A DNA stretch of 64,000 bases from Geodermatophilus sp. TF02-6 (GCF_003319115.1 NZ_QOHF01000011.1:98412-162411), one strand, 5' to 3'; positions 24,979 through 34,479 are shown, numbered from the stretch's first letter. Numbers and translations: made by a program. The notes: generated from the letters alone by a model not told the origin.

Positions 24979-25476
24979 ATGCGCAGCAAGGGGAGCAGCG
25001 AGTACCGGGCGCGCCAGCGCGAACGCGAGCGACGGCGTCGGCGGCAGCAGGAACGGTCAGCCGCCGAGCCGGCGGTGACGTCGGGTGCTCAGCATCGGGA
25101 AGTCACCCTCAGCGGTTCCGCTCGACGAGCGGCGGCGACGACCTGCGGTTGGTGCGACGGCCCGATCACGCCGCGAGCCAGCGGGCCGATCCCGAAGTGG
25201 TGCTCGTCGACCTGCCGCAAGAGAGCGTGGGAGCAGACCCGCGCCGCGGCGTCCGGGCGCAGCGCGGTGCGGATCGTCGAACGGGCCGTGATCGTTCTTG
25301 CCCAGCGGTCACCCACCGCTCCCCTGCTCCACCAGTACGGCTGGGTCCCCCTGCTCCGGGAGCTCATTGTGCAGCTCGATCAAGGCGTGGTCTACGACCG
25401 GCACCTGGTGGCCATCGCCGCCGCACTGGATGAGGTCGTGCGCGCTGTGCAGCGTCGGGCTCGCCCTCGGGGGTGA
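24979..25476 (+). CDS. Element-encoded protein with a CxxC zinc-finger motif
   Basis: This protein of about 165 residues begins with a strongly basic region (SSEYRARQRERERRRRRQQE). A zinc motif follows, CGWCDGPITPRASGPIPKWC then SSTCRKRAWEQ, typical of small proteins on actinobacterial integrated elements. A C-terminal helical region (RIVERAVIVLAQR, LIVQLDQGVVYDRHLVA) completes it. The ATG at 24979 is preceded only by GGGGG; an upstream GTG at 24952 is possible. It sits upstream of the excisionase and integrase. Nucleic-acid binding is plausible; function unknown. Confidence 0.6.
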   Translation: MRSKGSSEYRARQRERERRRRRQQERSAAEPAVTSGAQHREVTLSGSARRAAATTCGWCDGPITPRASGPIPKWCSSTCRKRAWEQTRAAASGRSAVRIVERAVIVLAQRSPTAPLLHQYGWVPLLRELIVQLDQGVVYDRHLVAIAAALDEVVRAVQRRARPRG

Positions 25477-25554
25477 CGTAGCCGCAGACCAGGGGTGACA
25501 CCCGGAGCACCTCACGACCAGCGCCAGAATCGCTGACCGTTCCGATGTCACCCC
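25469..25554. promoter_or_regulatory. GGGTGAC boxes upstream of the excisionase
   Basis: GGGGTGAC occurs at about 25469 and again at 25492 (as GGGGTGACA), and its inverse TGTCACCCC at 25546-25554. The spacing of two direct copies and one inverted copy in the 175-base gap before the excisionase suggests binding sites for an element-encoded regulator. Confidence 0.45.
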
Positions 25555-25651
25555 CGGCTGGCTGTCATCGATCGCCCGGATGTGGCGCCTACTCAACCGG
25601 GACGTCCCGCGCCGAACGGCCGCGGACACGCGCGTCCCGGAGGAGGCAGCG

Positions 25652-25972
25652 ATGTCCGATCCGCAGCAACTGGGCGACGCACCGGCCGGTGATCCGCTCC
25701 TGCTGACGCCGGAAGAGGCGGCGAGGCTCCTCCGCGTCGGCCGCACCACCGTCTACGCACTCATGAAGGCGGGCGAGCTACGCCCTGTCCACATCGGGCG
25801 CAGCTGCCGGCTCGCCCGCGCAGAGCTCGAACGCTTCGTCCACCGGCTCCAGGAACCCAGCGCCCTCCTTCCCCGCCCGAGGTCGACGTCGGCGGCCACG
25901 CACTACCACGGACCAGGGCGACCTCTTCGAGCTCGTTCACAACCCGCCGACAGCTCCGTGACCTGTGGATAA
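25652..25972 (+). CDS. Excisionase / helix-turn-helix DNA-binding protein
   Basis: The 106-residue protein carries a MerR-like excisionase helix-turn-helix: LLTPEEAARLLRVGRTTVYA, followed by LMKAGELRPVHIGRSCRLAR and ELERFVHRL. The ATG at 25652 follows GGAGGAGGC by five bases; earlier in-frame starts lack such a site. It lies 66 bases ahead of the integrase. In actinobacterial integrative elements this protein directs excision and is co-regulated with the integrase. Confidence 0.82.
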   Translation: MSDPQQLGDAPAGDPLLLTPEEAARLLRVGRTTVYALMKAGELRPVHIGRSCRLARAELERFVHRLQEPSALLPRPRSTSAATHYHGPGRPLRARSQPADSSVTCG

Positions 25973-26038
25973 GGCATCACCGTGTTCCGTCCTGGCCGGA
26001 ACACTCGGCGTCTCGGACGCGGCGAAGAAGGAGCGGCA

Positions 26039-27216
26039 GTGAGTCCTCGAACGCCGCAGGCGCGGTCCTCGGCGAAGAGGCGCGGCATCAGCGAGGGGTC
26101 TGCTCCGCGTCGCCGACCGGACGGTCGCTGGCAGATCAACCTCCGCGTGACTGACGAGTTCGGGCGGAGCAGCCGCCACACCGTCTACGGCGAGACCGCC
26201 CAGGACGCCCGCGAGAAGGCGTCCGCGATCCGGCGCAGGGTGGAAGGCGGTCAGCCGGCCCGCGACCGCAGGGAGACCGTCGCCGCCTTAACGCTGCACT
26301 GGATCGACACGTCGCTGCAGGCGTCGGAGCGCAAGCAGAACACGAAGGTCATGTACGCCGGCGTCGCACGGACCCACATCCTCGGCAGCTCGATCGGGCA
26401 GCTGACCCTGGACAGGATCCGGCCCTCGCACATCGAGGGCTGGGTCGTCGAGCTCCGCCGCAAGGGGCTCGCTGGGTCGACCATCCGGTCGGCCTACACG
26501 ATCCTGCGAGCGGTGCTCGACACGGCCGTTCGCGACGGCGCACTGGCGGCCAACCCCGCCGCGGTCGTCCGACGACCCCGGGTCACGGCCAAGGAGGCCC
26601 CGCACCTGACACCCGCGCAGCTCGCCGACCTGCTCAGCGCGGCCAGCGAGACGCGGTACGCCCCCCTCTTCGCCCTCCTGGCCCTCACCGGACTGCGCCG
26701 CGGCGAGGCCCTGGCTCTGCGATGGCCTGACATCGACCTCGACAAGGGGACCCTGCGCGTCCGCGGAACGCTGTCGCGGATCGGCGGCCACCTGGTCGTC
26801 ACCGAACCGAAGACCGCGAAGTCGAGGCGCTTCGTGCCGCTCTCCCAGCCAGCCGATCGCCTGCTGCGCGACGTCCGGGCCACCCAGGCCGAGGAGCGAG
26901 CGCGCGCTGGCGCCGCATGGCGGAGACCGGATTCGTCTTCACCACCGAGCTCGGCGAGCCCTACGACTCCCGCAACGCCTTTCGTGCGCTGAAGGTCGCC
27001 GCCGTTCGGGCGGGTCTGCCCGAGGCCGGGCTGCACACCCTCCGGCACTCCGCGGCCAGCGTCCTGCTCACCCGTGGCGTCCCGCTGAAGGTCGTCTCCG
27101 AGATCCTCGGTCACTCGTCGATCGCCATCACCGGCGACGTCTACGGACACGTCGCCCCCGACGTTGCCCGCGAGGCGATGGACGTCCTCGGCGACGTCCT
27201 GGACAGTCGAGGGTGA
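26039..27216 (+). pseudogene. Tyrosine integrase of the tRNA-Pro element, frameshifted
   Basis: Two frames together give a phage-type tyrosine recombinase of about 390 residues. The first runs from GTG 26039 (AAGGAG upstream) through an AP2-like arm-binding part, the core-binding domain (TLHWIDTSLQASERKQNTKV) and the first catalytic arginine (LTGLRRGEALAL). Near 26920 the reading shifts by one base and resumes as MAETGFVFTTELGEPYDSRN, with HTLRHSAAS, LGHSS and the nucleophile in GDVYGHV. All catalytic residues are kept, but in two frames. It ends 85 bases from the 3' end of tRNA-Pro, the expected attachment site. Without correction the element is immobile. Confidence 0.85.
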
Positions 27217-27248
27217 CCCGATGGTGATCAAACCGGCCTGGGAAGCGC

Positions 27249-27285
27249 CCAGGGGCCGGCCCGCTGACGCGGAACCGGCCCCTGG
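27249..27285. terminator. Hairpin between integrase and tRNA-Pro
   Basis: A perfect 11-bp stem (CCAGGGGCCGG / CCGGCCCCTGG) has a 15-base loop. It can end transcription of the integrase from the left and the tRNA from the right. Confidence 0.7.
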
Positions 27286-27300
27286 CCTGCGGTTTCCCGG

Positions 27301-27374
<74 letters not shown>

Positions 27375-27450
27375 AGCTCCGGGCGGCTCGCACCGTCCGA
27401 TCGCTGCAGGGAGCAGGTTACCGCACCCACCGCCCGGGCCCGGACGGTGG

Positions 27451-28344
27451 TCAGTCCCCGATCGACGACCCGTTGCGGTCCGCGGCGGTCAGCACCTCGC
27501 GCAGCTTCGCGGCGAAGGCCTCCGGCTCCCCCGTCTGGCCGTGCTCACCGCCCAGGAAACCCCCGTGGTCGCCGGGGAACACGACCGGGGCCGTCCCGAG
27601 CCGCTCGGCGACGGCGAGACCGCCCCGGTGCGCCAGCTCTCCCTCCGACCCGGCGCCCACGGCGACGACGATGCGGGTGGAGGCCGTCCGCAGGGCCGCG
27701 AAGTCGTGCACGTGGTGGGTGCTGGAGATCATGTTCTGCCCGACCAGCGGGTCGTCCCGTGAGCCGTCGTCCTCGGTCGGCAGCCCGAAGGCGGCGGGGT
27801 CCGCGGCGGGCCCCTCGGCGAAGTCGCCCGGGACCGGACCCCGGTGACCCACCAGCCGGATGAACTCCGCCATCGCCGGTCCGAGACCGCGGTACAGGTA
27901 GGTCTCGTGGATGTACCGGGACGCGGCCAGGGCGGCCTCCCGGTCCGGGAGGGCCTGTGCGGCCGGCGGCTCGTGCGCGACCAGTGTCCGCACCAGCTCG
28001 GGCCGGCGGGCCACGAGCACCAGCGCGTTGACCGCGCCGCCGCTGGTGGCGAACAGGTCGACCGGTCCGGCGTCGAGCTCGGCGATCAGCCGGGCGAGGT
28101 CGTCGGCGTGCTCCTCCGGCGTGGTCACGGTCGCGCCGTCGGTGCGCCGGCTGCGGTCGGCTCCCCGCGGGTCGTAGGTGGCCACGGTGCGGTCGGGGAA
28201 GTGCCCGGCCAGCGTGCCGAAGCCCGCCGCGCTCATCGGCGAGCCGATCAGCAGCAGGACCGGTGCGGAGCCGGGCCCGGGCCGGACGTCGTAGGTCAGC
28301 ACGCAGCCCGGGGCCTCCAGGGTGCGCGTCTGCGGTGCGGTCAT
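27451..28344 (-). CDS. Alpha/beta hydrolase
   Basis: The 297-residue cytosolic alpha/beta hydrolase has an oxyanion-loop region VLLLIGSPMSAAGF, the nucleophile elbow FATSGGAVNAL (serine near 110), ATYDPRGADRS between strands, and the catalytic histidine in GDHGGFLGG. The start ATG at 28344 gives the usual length; frames further upstream are not family-like. It stands downstream of der on the same strand. The substrate cannot be assigned; esterase, epoxide hydrolase or dienelactone-type hydrolase are possible. Confidence 0.85.
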   Translation of the reverse strand: MTAPQTRTLEAPGCVLTYDVRPGPGSAPVLLLIGSPMSAAGFGTLAGHFPDRTVATYDPRGADRSRRTDGATVTTPEEHADDLARLIAELDAGPVDLFATSGGAVNALVLVARRPELVRTLVAHEPPAAQALPDREAALAASRYIHETYLYRGLGPAMAEFIRLVGHRGPVPGDFAEGPAADPAAFGLPTEDDGSRDDPLVGQNMISSTHHVHDFAALRTASTRIVVAVGAGSEGELAHRGGLAVAERLGTAPVVFPGDHGGFLGGEHGQTGEPEAFAAKLREVLTAADRNGSSIGD

Positions 28345-28423
28345 CGTCGGCCTCCCGGGGCTGGTCGTGGACCCTCGCCCTGGTTGACCCACCCCGCGCC
28401 CCCGACTCATCGGTGGCCCGGAC

Positions 28424-29767
28424 TCAGCCCTTCTGTCGCTCGCTCCCCCGGCCCTCGCGGACCTTCACCGAGATCTCGATCGGCGTGCCGTGGAACCCCC
28501 ACCGCTCGCGGATCTTGCGCTCCAGGAACCGCCGGTACCCGGCCTCGAGGAAGCCGGTCGAGAAGACGACGAACCGCGGCGGCCGGACGTCGGCCTGCGT
28601 CACGTACCTGATCTTCGGGGCGCGCCCGCCCCGGGCCGGCGGCGGGGTCTCCTGCACCAGCTGGCGCACGTAGGCGTTGAGCTCGGCGGTCGGCACGCGG
28701 GTCTCCCACGAGGCCAGCGCCTCGCGCAGGTGCTGGGCGAGCTTGGCCACGCCGCGGCCGGTCACGGCCGAGATGTTCACCCGCGAGGCCCACCTGACCC
28801 GGGACAGGTCGCGCTCGACCTCGCGCTCCAGCTGGGCGTGCCGGTCCTCGTCGAGGGTGTCCCACTTGTTGATCGCCAGCACCAGCGCGCGGCCGGCCTC
28901 GACCACCTGGCTGATGACCCGCTGGTCCTGCTCGCTGATCACCTCGTCGGCGGCCAGCAGCACGATCGCCACCTCGGCGGCCTGGATGGCGGCCTCGGTG
29001 CGCAGGCTGGCGTAGTACTCCGTGCCGCTGGCGGTGTTGACCCGGCGGCGCAGGCCGGCGGTGTCGACGAAGCGCCACTCCTCCCCGCCGAGGACGACGA
29101 TCGAGTCGACCGGGTCGACGGTGGTGCCGGCGACCGGGTCGACGACCGAGCGCTCGTCGCGGGCCAGCCGGTTGAGCAGGCTGGACTTGCCCACGTTGGG
29201 CCGGCCCACCAGCGCCACCCGCCGCGGGCCGCCCTGCTCGCCCTGCTCGCGCGGCGCCTCGGGCAGCGCGTCCAGGACCAGGTCCAGCAGGTCGCCGCTG
29301 CCCCGCCCGTGCAGCGCGCTGACCGGCTGCGGCTCCCCCAGCCCCAGCGACCACAGCTCGGCGGCACCGGCCTCGCTGCGCTCGTCGTCGACCTTGTTGG
29401 CCACCACGATGACCGGCCGGTCGCTGCGGCGCAGGATGCGCGCGGCGGCCAGGTCGGTGTCGGTGGCCCCGACCGTGTTGTCGACGACGAGGACGACGAC
29501 GTCGGCCGTCCGCATCGCGTACTCGGCCTGCCGGGTGATCGACGCGCCCAGGCCCTCCGCCCGGGGGTCCCAGCCACCGGTGTCGACGACGGTGAAGCGC
29601 CGGCCGTTCCACAGCGCCTCGTAGGAGATGCGGTCGCGGGTGACCCCCGGGGTGTCCTGGACGACGGCGGCGCGCCGGCCCAGGAACCGGTTGACCAGCG
29701 TGGACTTGCCCACGTTGGGCCGGCCCACGACCGCCACGACCGGCAGCGGCCCGCTCTGCTCGCTCAC
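28424..29767 (-). CDS. der: Ribosome biogenesis GTPase Der
   Basis: The 447-residue protein has two consecutive GTPase domains and a KH-like C-terminus, and acts in 50S subunit maturation. The two P-loops GRPNVGKST (about 15-23) and GRPNVGKSS (about 187-195), both DTPG/DTAG switch regions (DTGGWDP, DTAGLRR) and both NKxD motifs (NKVD, NKWD) are present. Its ATG overlaps the cmk stop by four bases, forming the conserved cmk-der pair of actinobacteria. Confidence 0.96.
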   Translation of the reverse strand: MSEQSGPLPVVAVVGRPNVGKSTLVNRFLGRRAAVVQDTPGVTRDRISYEALWNGRRFTVVDTGGWDPRAEGLGASITRQAEYAMRTADVVVLVVDNTVGATDTDLAAARILRRSDRPVIVVANKVDDERSEAGAAELWSLGLGEPQPVSALHGRGSGDLLDLVLDALPEAPREQGEQGGPRRVALVGRPNVGKSSLLNRLARDERSVVDPVAGTTVDPVDSIVVLGGEEWRFVDTAGLRRRVNTASGTEYYASLRTEAAIQAAEVAIVLLAADEVISEQDQRVISQVVEAGRALVLAINKWDTLDEDRHAQLEREVERDLSRVRWASRVNISAVTGRGVAKLAQHLREALASWETRVPTAELNAYVRQLVQETPPPARGGRAPKIRYVTQADVRPPRFVVFSTGFLEAGYRRFLERKIRERWGFHGTPIEISVKVREGRGSERQKG

Positions 29768-30450
29768 GCCCCGGCCCCCACCGTCGCGAGGGCCAGCTCG
29801 ACCACCCGGCCGACCACGCCCTCGCGGTCGAGGTGGGTGCTGTCGACGACCACGGCGTCCTCGGCCGGGCGCAGCGGGCTGTCGGCGCGGCTGCTGTCGT
29901 ACTCGTCACGGCGGCGCAGGTCGGCGGCGAGCGCGGCGACCTCGGCCGGGTCGGTGATGCCCAACTGCGCGGCCCGCCGCTGGGCGCGGGCCTCCGGCGC
30001 GGCGGTCAGGTAGACCTTGAGCGTGGCGTCGGGCAGGACGACGGTGCCGATGTCGCGGCCCTCGACGACGACCGCGTCGGCCGCAACCACCAGAGCCCGC
30101 TGCCGCTCGACCAGCCGGCGGCGCACCGCGGGCACCGCCGACACCGCCGAGACCGCGCGGGTCACCTCCGGGCCCCGGATGCGGATGGCGACGTCCACGC
30201 CGTCGACCCGCACCAGCTCGGTCTCGGCCGCCGTCCCGACCTCGATCCGCGCGCCGGCGACGACGGCGGCCACCGCCTCGACGTCCTCCGGGTCGGCCCC
30301 GGCGTCCAGGACGGCCACCGTCGCCGCCCGGTACATGGCGCCGGTGTCGAGGTAGGCCGCGCCCAGCCGGGTGGCCACCGCCCGGGCGACGCTGGACTTC
30401 CCCGTCCCCGACGGCCCGTCCAGCGCGACCTGGCCCACGAAGCCGCTCAC
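29764..30450 (-). CDS. cmk: Cytidylate kinase
   Basis: The 228-residue kinase phosphorylates CMP and dCMP with ATP. The P-loop is [16 protein letters not shown]; the NMP-binding insert and [13 protein letters not shown], then [17 protein letters not shown], are family signatures. The GTG at 30450 places the P-loop at the normal distance from the N-terminus. Two identical 45-bp repeats immediately upstream recreate in-frame GTG codons (30495, 30540), so longer forms with a VSEGRADTTVRGDRP repeat extension are possible. The gene overlaps der by four bases. Confidence 0.93.
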   Translation of the reverse strand: MSGFVGQVALDGPSGTGKSSVARAVATRLGAAYLDTGAMYRAATVAVLDAGADPEDVEAVAAVVAGARIEVGTAAETELVRVDGVDVAIRIRGPEVTRAVSAVSAVPAVRRRLVERQRALVVAADAVVVEGRDIGTVVLPDATLKVYLTAAPEARAQRRAAQLGITDPAEVAALAADLRRRDEYDSSRADSPLRPAEDAVVVDSTHLDREGVVGRVVELALATVGAGA

Positions 30451-30540
30451 CGGGCGATCGCCCCGCACGGTGGTGTCCGCTCGTCCCTCGCTCACCGGGC
30501 GATCGCCCCGCACGGTGGTGTCCGCTCGTCCCTCGCTCAC
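30451..30540. repeat. Perfect 45-bp tandem duplication between chorismate mutase and cmk
   Basis: Two identical 45-base units (30451-30495 and 30496-30540) separate the chorismate mutase stop from the cmk start. Each unit ends in the GTGAGC start context, so the duplication copied the cmk start region in frame. Confidence 0.95.
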
Positions 30541-30905
30541 TGGGCGATGTCCCGTCGCAGCGCCACCGCACCCCGCAGGTACACGTGCGCGATCTCCGCG
30601 CGCGGCCGGTCGGTCTCCACGTGCGCCATGAGCCGCAGCACCCGCGGCAGCGCGTGCGGGACGTCGATCTCGGTGGCGCACATCAGCGGAACGTCGCCGA
30701 ACCCCAGCTCCCGGGCGGCCAGCGCCGGGAACTCCGAGACCAGGTCGGGGGTGGCGGTGAACAGGATGCTGATGACGTCGTCGTGCTCCAGCTGGTTGCG
30801 CTGCATGACCGCGGTGACCAGCTCGCGGGTCGCGTCGAGGACCAGCTCCCGCTTGTCGGCGTCCACCTGTGTCGCGCCCCGGATGGCTCGGACGGCCACT
30901 ACCAC
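30537..30905 (-). CDS. aroH: Chorismate mutase, AroH type
   Basis: The 122-residue enzyme converts chorismate to prephenate for phenylalanine and tyrosine synthesis. It matches the trimeric AroH fold: VRAIRGATQVDADKRELVLD, MQRNQLEHDDVISILFTATPDL, then VPLMCATEIDV and VLMAHVETDR-like segments, with the active-site arginines R7 and R86-region retained. Length is typical. It stands upstream of cmk. A GAGGAG site precedes the start. Confidence 0.93.
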   Translation of the reverse strand: MVVAVRAIRGATQVDADKRELVLDATRELVTAVMQRNQLEHDDVISILFTATPDLVSEFPALAARELGFGDVPLMCATEIDVPHALPRVLRLMAHVETDRPRAEIAHVYLRGAVALRRDIAQ

Positions 30906-31034
30906 TCTCCTCGATCGCTGCGACGCGCGCCGCCGCCGTGCTCCACCGTCCGAGTCTAGGGAGCCGCCGCCACCGCCCTCCGGCCGCGCCGTCGGCCTCC
31001 CGGCCGCCGCCCGCCATGGCAGAGCCCGGCCGGC

Positions 31035-32501
31035 TCACCGCGGCCGCTGCGCGGTGAGGTCGCGGACCTCGGCGTAGCGCTGCCGCACGTGCGGGGTCGG
31101 GTCGGCCTCGTGCCGCTCGGTGCCGGGCCGGGGCCACTCCGGCGGGTCCTCGCCGCCGGCGAGCACCCAGGCGGCCTGGCGGGCCGCGCCGTCGGCGACG
31201 TACTCGCCGGGCGGCGGGGCCAGGACCGGGACGCCCAGGACCGCGGGGGCGATCCGCCGCACCGCCTCGGCGCGGGCACCGCCGCCGACCAGCAGCACCC
31301 GCCGCACCGGCGTGCCGGTCGCGGCGAGCGCGTCCAGGCCGTCGGCCAGCCCGCACAGCAGCCCCTCGACGGCGGCGCGGGCCAGGTGCGCGGCGTCGGC
31401 GGTGGCCTGGGTGAGCCCGTGGACGGCGCCGGTGGAGGTGGGCCGGTCCGGGGTCCGCTCACCCTCCAGGTAGGGCACCAGCACCAGGCCGCCGGCCCCG
31501 GGCGGCGCCGACAGCGCCAGCTGTGAGAGCCCGGCGTGGTCCACGCCCAGCAGCCGGGCGGTGGCGTCGAGGACGCGGGCGGCGTTGAGGGTGGCGACCA
31601 GCGGCAGGAAGCGGCCGGTGGCGTCGGCGAACCCGGCGACGGTGCCGGTCGGGTCGACCGCCGGGGTGCGCGAGACGATCGACACGACGCCGGAGGTGCC
31701 GATCGAGCAGACGACGTCGCCCGGCTCGGCGGCCAGACCGAGCGCGGCGGCGGCGTTGTCACCGGTGCCCGGGCCCAGGACCGCGCCGCCGGGGGTGGTC
31801 GGTCCGGGCTCGGCCGGGCCGAGCACCCGGGGGACGGCGACGGTGCGGCCCAGCGCCCGCTCCAGCAGGTCCGGCCGGTACTCGCCGGTCGACGGCGACC
31901 AGTAGCCGGTGCCGCTGGCGTCGCCGCGGTCGGTGACCAGCGCGTCGATGCCGAGCCCCCTACCCGCCGACCCGCCCCCGAGTCCCCTACCCGCCGACCC
32001 GCTCCCCAGCCCCCCGGCCAGCCGCCAGGTGAGCCAGTCGTGCGGCAGGCACACCGCCTGCGTGCGGGCGGCGTTCCCCGGCTCGTGCTCGGCCAGCCAG
32101 CGCAGCTTGGTGACGGTGAACGACGCGACCGGCACCAGCCCCACCGCCTCGGCCCACGCGCGGCGGCCGGCCTCTCCCCCGCCGAGCTCGGCGACCAGGT
32201 CGCGCGCCGCGCCGGCGGAACGGGTGTCGTTCCACAGCAGCGCCGGGCGGACCACCGCGCCGTCGGCGTCCAGGCAGACCATGCCGTGCTGCTGCCCGCC
32301 GACGGCGGCCGCGGCGACGTCGTCCAGACCGCCGGCCTCGGCGAGCGCCTGCCGCAGGGCGGCGTCCCAGGCGGCCGGGTCGACCTCGGTGCCGTCGGGG
32401 TGCGCAGCCCGGCCCTCGCGGACCAGCCGACCGCTGCCGGCGTCGCGCACCACCACCTTGCACGCCTGCGTCGAGGAGTCGATCCCGGCCACGAGTGTCA
32501 T
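31035..32501 (-). CDS. xylB: Xylulokinase
   Basis: The 488-residue FGGY-family sugar kinase phosphorylates D-xylulose to xylulose-5-phosphate. Family features are [13 protein letters not shown] at the start, [16 protein letters not shown], the ATP-site SIGTSGVVS and the C-terminal [13 protein letters not shown]. At about residues 166-185 a glycine-rich insertion of two 9-residue repeats ([18 protein letters not shown]) is encoded by a 27-bp tandem duplication. No xylose isomerase or transporter is adjacent; the gene is isolated. Confidence 0.9.
   Translation of the reverse strand: MTLVAGIDSSTQACKVVVRDAGSGRLVREGRAAHPDGTEVDPAAWDAALRQALAEAGGLDDVAAAAVGGQQHGMVCLDADGAVVRPALLWNDTRSAGAARDLVAELGGGEAGRRAWAEAVGLVPVASFTVTKLRWLAEHEPGNAARTQAVCLPHDWLTWRLAGGLGSGSAGRGLGGGSAGRGLGIDALVTDRGDASGTGYWSPSTGEYRPDLLERALGRTVAVPRVLGPAEPGPTTPGGAVLGPGTGDNAAAALGLAAEPGDVVCSIGTSGVVSIVSRTPAVDPTGTVAGFADATGRFLPLVATLNAARVLDATARLLGVDHAGLSQLALSAPPGAGGLVLVPYLEGERTPDRPTSTGAVHGLTQATADAAHLARAAVEGLLCGLADGLDALAATGTPVRRVLLVGGGARAEAVRRIAPAVLGVPVLAPPPGEYVADGAARQAAWVLAGGEDPPEWPRPGTERHEADPTPHVRQRYAEVRDLTAQRPR
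31952..32005. repeat. 27-bp tandem repeat inside xylB
   Basis: Two copies of a 27-base unit (31952-31978, 31979-32005), differing at a few positions, add a glycine/serine-rich loop in frame. Loop expansion of this kind suggests replication slippage. Confidence 0.85.
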
Positions 32502-32523
32502 GCCGACTGCCTACCGCACCGGC

Positions 32524-33366
32524 TCAGAGGCCGACGGCCTCCTGCAGCGCGCCGACCTCGGCGCGGGTGAGCCGGCGGATCGAGCCGACCCGCATGCGCT
32601 CGAGCCGTACCGGACCCACCGCCGTGCGGGTCAGCCGGGACACCGGCAGTCCGGCCTGGGCCAGCAGCCGCCGCACGACGTGCTTGCGGCCCTCGTGCAG
32701 CACCACCTCGACGACCGCCTGGCCGGCGTGCGTGTCGACCACGCGGAAGGAGTCGACCGCCACCGGGCCGTCCTCCAGCTCCACGCCGGCGCGCAGCCGG
32801 CGGGCCAGGTCGCGCGGCACGCTGCCCGAGACCTGGGCCAGGTAGGTCTTGCGCACCTCGTAGGAGGGGTGGGCCAGGCGGTGGGCCAGCTCGCCGTCGG
32901 TGGTGAGCAGCAGCAGGCCCTCGGTGTCCTGGTCGAGGCGGCCGACGTGCACCAGGCCGGGGACCAGGTCGCCGACCAGGTCGCCGACGGTCGGCCGGTT
33001 GCGGTCGTCGCTCATCGCGGTGATGACGCCGGCGGGCTTGTTGAGCGCGTAGGTGACCCGGTCGTCGCGCAGCTCGATGCGGACGCCGTCGACGGCGATG
33101 CGGTCGCGCTGCGGGTCGACCCGCGTGCCCTGCGCGGTGACCGTGCGGCCGTTCACGCTGATCCGGCCCTGGTCGACCATCTGCTCGACCACCCGGCGGG
33201 AGCCGACCCCGGCCCGGGCGAGCACCTTCTGCAACCGCTCGCCCGGCCGCTCCTGGCCGGCGCCGGCGTGGTCCCGGTCGCCGGGGTGGAGGGGGGCGAG
33301 CTCCATCTCCTCCGACCAGCCCTCGCCGGCGTCGGTGGTCGTCTCGTCGTGCGGGGCGGTGTCCAT
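32524..33366 (-). CDS. Pseudouridine synthase, RsuA/RluB family
   Basis: The 280-residue protein has an N-terminal S4 RNA-binding domain (LQKVLARAGVGSRRVVEQMV, about 60-110) and a C-terminal synthase domain with the catalytic aspartate in HVGRLDQDTEGLLLLT and ending motif VVEVVLHEGRKHVVRRLL. It isomerises a uridine in ribosomal RNA, most likely 23S (RluB type). The position beside scpB and cmk matches mycobacterial Rv1711. The start ATG at 33366 was chosen because upstream frames are unrelated. Confidence 0.92.
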   Translation of the reverse strand: MDTAPHDETTTDAGEGWSEEMELAPLHPGDRDHAGAGQERPGERLQKVLARAGVGSRRVVEQMVDQGRISVNGRTVTAQGTRVDPQRDRIAVDGVRIELRDDRVTYALNKPAGVITAMSDDRNRPTVGDLVGDLVPGLVHVGRLDQDTEGLLLLTTDGELAHRLAHPSYEVRKTYLAQVSGSVPRDLARRLRAGVELEDGPVAVDSFRVVDTHAGQAVVEVVLHEGRKHVVRRLLAQAGLPVSRLTRTAVGPVRLERMRVGSIRRLTRAEVGALQEAVGL

Positions 33367-33479
33367 CCGCTGCAGTCTCCCACCCGGCGTCGGCGCCGCC
33401 GTCCGGGTCGGGGTGCCAGCGCGGGTCGCCGGGTCGGCCGCGCCGGCGACCCGCGAGGAGGACCCCGCGACGGCGGCCG

Positions 33480-33743
33480 TCAGGGACGACGCAGGCGGCG
33501 CCCCAGCAGCACCAGCCCGGCGCCGGCCGCGGCGAGCAGCGCGGCCACGGCCCCGTGCACGAGCGTGGCCCCGATCGCCGTCGGACCACCCCAGGAGGTC
33601 GCCAGGTCCGCCGACTCGGCGCCGGCCGCCCAGATCGCGAACCACACCGCCCGGACGGCGGCGAGGACGACCGCGAGCACGCCGAGCCCCTGCAGCAGCA
33701 GGGCCGGGACGGCCACCACCCTGCGGCGCAGCCGCCCGGCCAC
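33480..33743 (-). CDS. Small two-helix membrane protein of the PadR operon
   Basis: This 87-residue protein has two hydrophobic segments (about 8-36 and 58-80) and a basic C-terminus. The GTG start follows GGGGAGGG and lies two bases after the preceding stop. No family is recognised. Its position suggests a membrane complex with the upstream 121-residue protein. Confidence 0.6.
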   Translation of the reverse strand: MAGRLRRRVVAVPALLLQGLGVLAVVLAAVRAVWFAIWAAGAESADLATSWGGPTAIGATLVHGAVAALLAAAGAGLVLLGRRLRRP

Positions 33744-33744
33744 C

Positions 33745-34110
33745 TCAACCCTCCCCGCGGTGGCCGACCCGCCGGCGCAGCAGCCACGCGGCCAGCGCGG
33801 CGAGCGGGGCGACGGTGACCGCCAGGGCGGCGCCCCGCAGCGGCGTCGTCGGCGCCCACAGGACGTTCTCGGTCACGCCGAGCCGCGCGGCCTGCACCTC
33901 GCAGAGGGCGAACAGCAGCACGGCGACCAGCGCACGCAGCCCTCCCGATCCGCTGCGCCACCGTTCCCGGGCGGCGGCCCGCACGACGTCGAGGACCACC
34001 ACCGGGGTCAGCCGCGTGACGGCGAGCAGCTCGGCGAACTCCGCGCCGTAGCGCTCCCGCCAACGCCGTGGGTACAGGCGCACCAGGACGGCGCGCGCCC
34101 GGGGGCTCAC
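33745..34110 (-). CDS. Membrane protein with LYPRRWRERYG motif, PadR partner
   Basis: The 121-residue protein has the conserved N-terminal motif LVRLYPRRWRERYGAEFAELL, here followed by two hydrophobic segments (about 60-75 and 88-110). Proteins with this motif are commonly encoded directly downstream of PadR regulators in actinobacteria. GTG at 34110 overlaps the PadR stop (GTGA), so translation is coupled. Function unknown; probably a membrane sensor or transport accessory repressed by PadR. Confidence 0.75.
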   Translation of the reverse strand: MSPRARAVLVRLYPRRWRERYGAEFAELLAVTRLTPVVVLDVVRAAARERWRSGSGGLRALVAVLLFALCEVQAARLGVTENVLWAPTTPLRGAALAVTVAPLAALAAWLLRRRVGHRGEG

Positions 34111-34433
34111 GCCGTCCCCAGCCGCAGCGCCCCGACGCGGGTGATCCGCGACCAGGTCGCCAGGTGCTCGGCCAGCGCGGCACGGCCGGCCTCGGTGATC
34201 TCGTAGGGACGACGCCGGTCCTCGCTGTCGACGGCCGTGATCAACCCGCGGTCGACCAGCTTGGTCAGCGACCCGTAGAGGGTACCCGGCCCGAGCCGGA
34301 TGCCGGTCTGCTCCTCGACGTCCGCGGTGATCGCGTACCCGTGCTTCGGGCCGTCGCTGAGCGACAGCAGGACGAGCAGCCCCGGCTCCCCGAACCGGGC
34401 CAGCCCGCCGCCTCCGCGCCCTTGTATCGCCAT
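34107..34433 (-). CDS. PadR-family transcriptional regulator
   Basis: The 108-residue winged-helix repressor has the typical FGEPGLLVLLSLSDGPKHGY, IRLGPGTLYGSLTKLVDRG and RRRPYEITEAG segments. I place the start at ATG 34433, which lies seven bases after a TACGTT -10 box and lacks a ribosome site, so the mRNA is probably leaderless; the alternative ATG is at 34460. An inverted repeat spans the start and the -10 box, so the gene is probably autoregulated. The two downstream membrane genes are co-transcribed. Confidence 0.88.
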   Translation of the reverse strand: MAIQGRGGGGLARFGEPGLLVLLSLSDGPKHGYAITADVEEQTGIRLGPGTLYGSLTKLVDRGLITAVDSEDRRRPYEITEAGRAALAEHLATWSRITRVGALRLGTA

Positions 34434-34451
34434 GCGATGTAACGTATGGCG
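34428..34451 (-). promoter_or_regulatory. Probable PadR operator
   Basis: CGCCAT and ATGGCG form a perfect inverted repeat spaced by 12 bases, covering the -10 box and start codon of the PadR gene. Its AT-rich centre (ATGTAACGTA) resembles reported PadR sites. Binding here would block transcription. Confidence 0.6.
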
Positions 34452-34470
34452 TAGCAACATCCCCGGTCAA
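34441..34470 (-). promoter_or_regulatory. Sigma-70-type promoter of the PadR operon
   Basis: TTGACC (34470-34465) and TACGTT (34446-34441) are separated by 18 bases, and the start codon follows the -10 box by seven bases. This is one of the clearest promoters in the window. Confidence 0.65.
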
Positions 34471-34479
34471 GGGCGGGCG

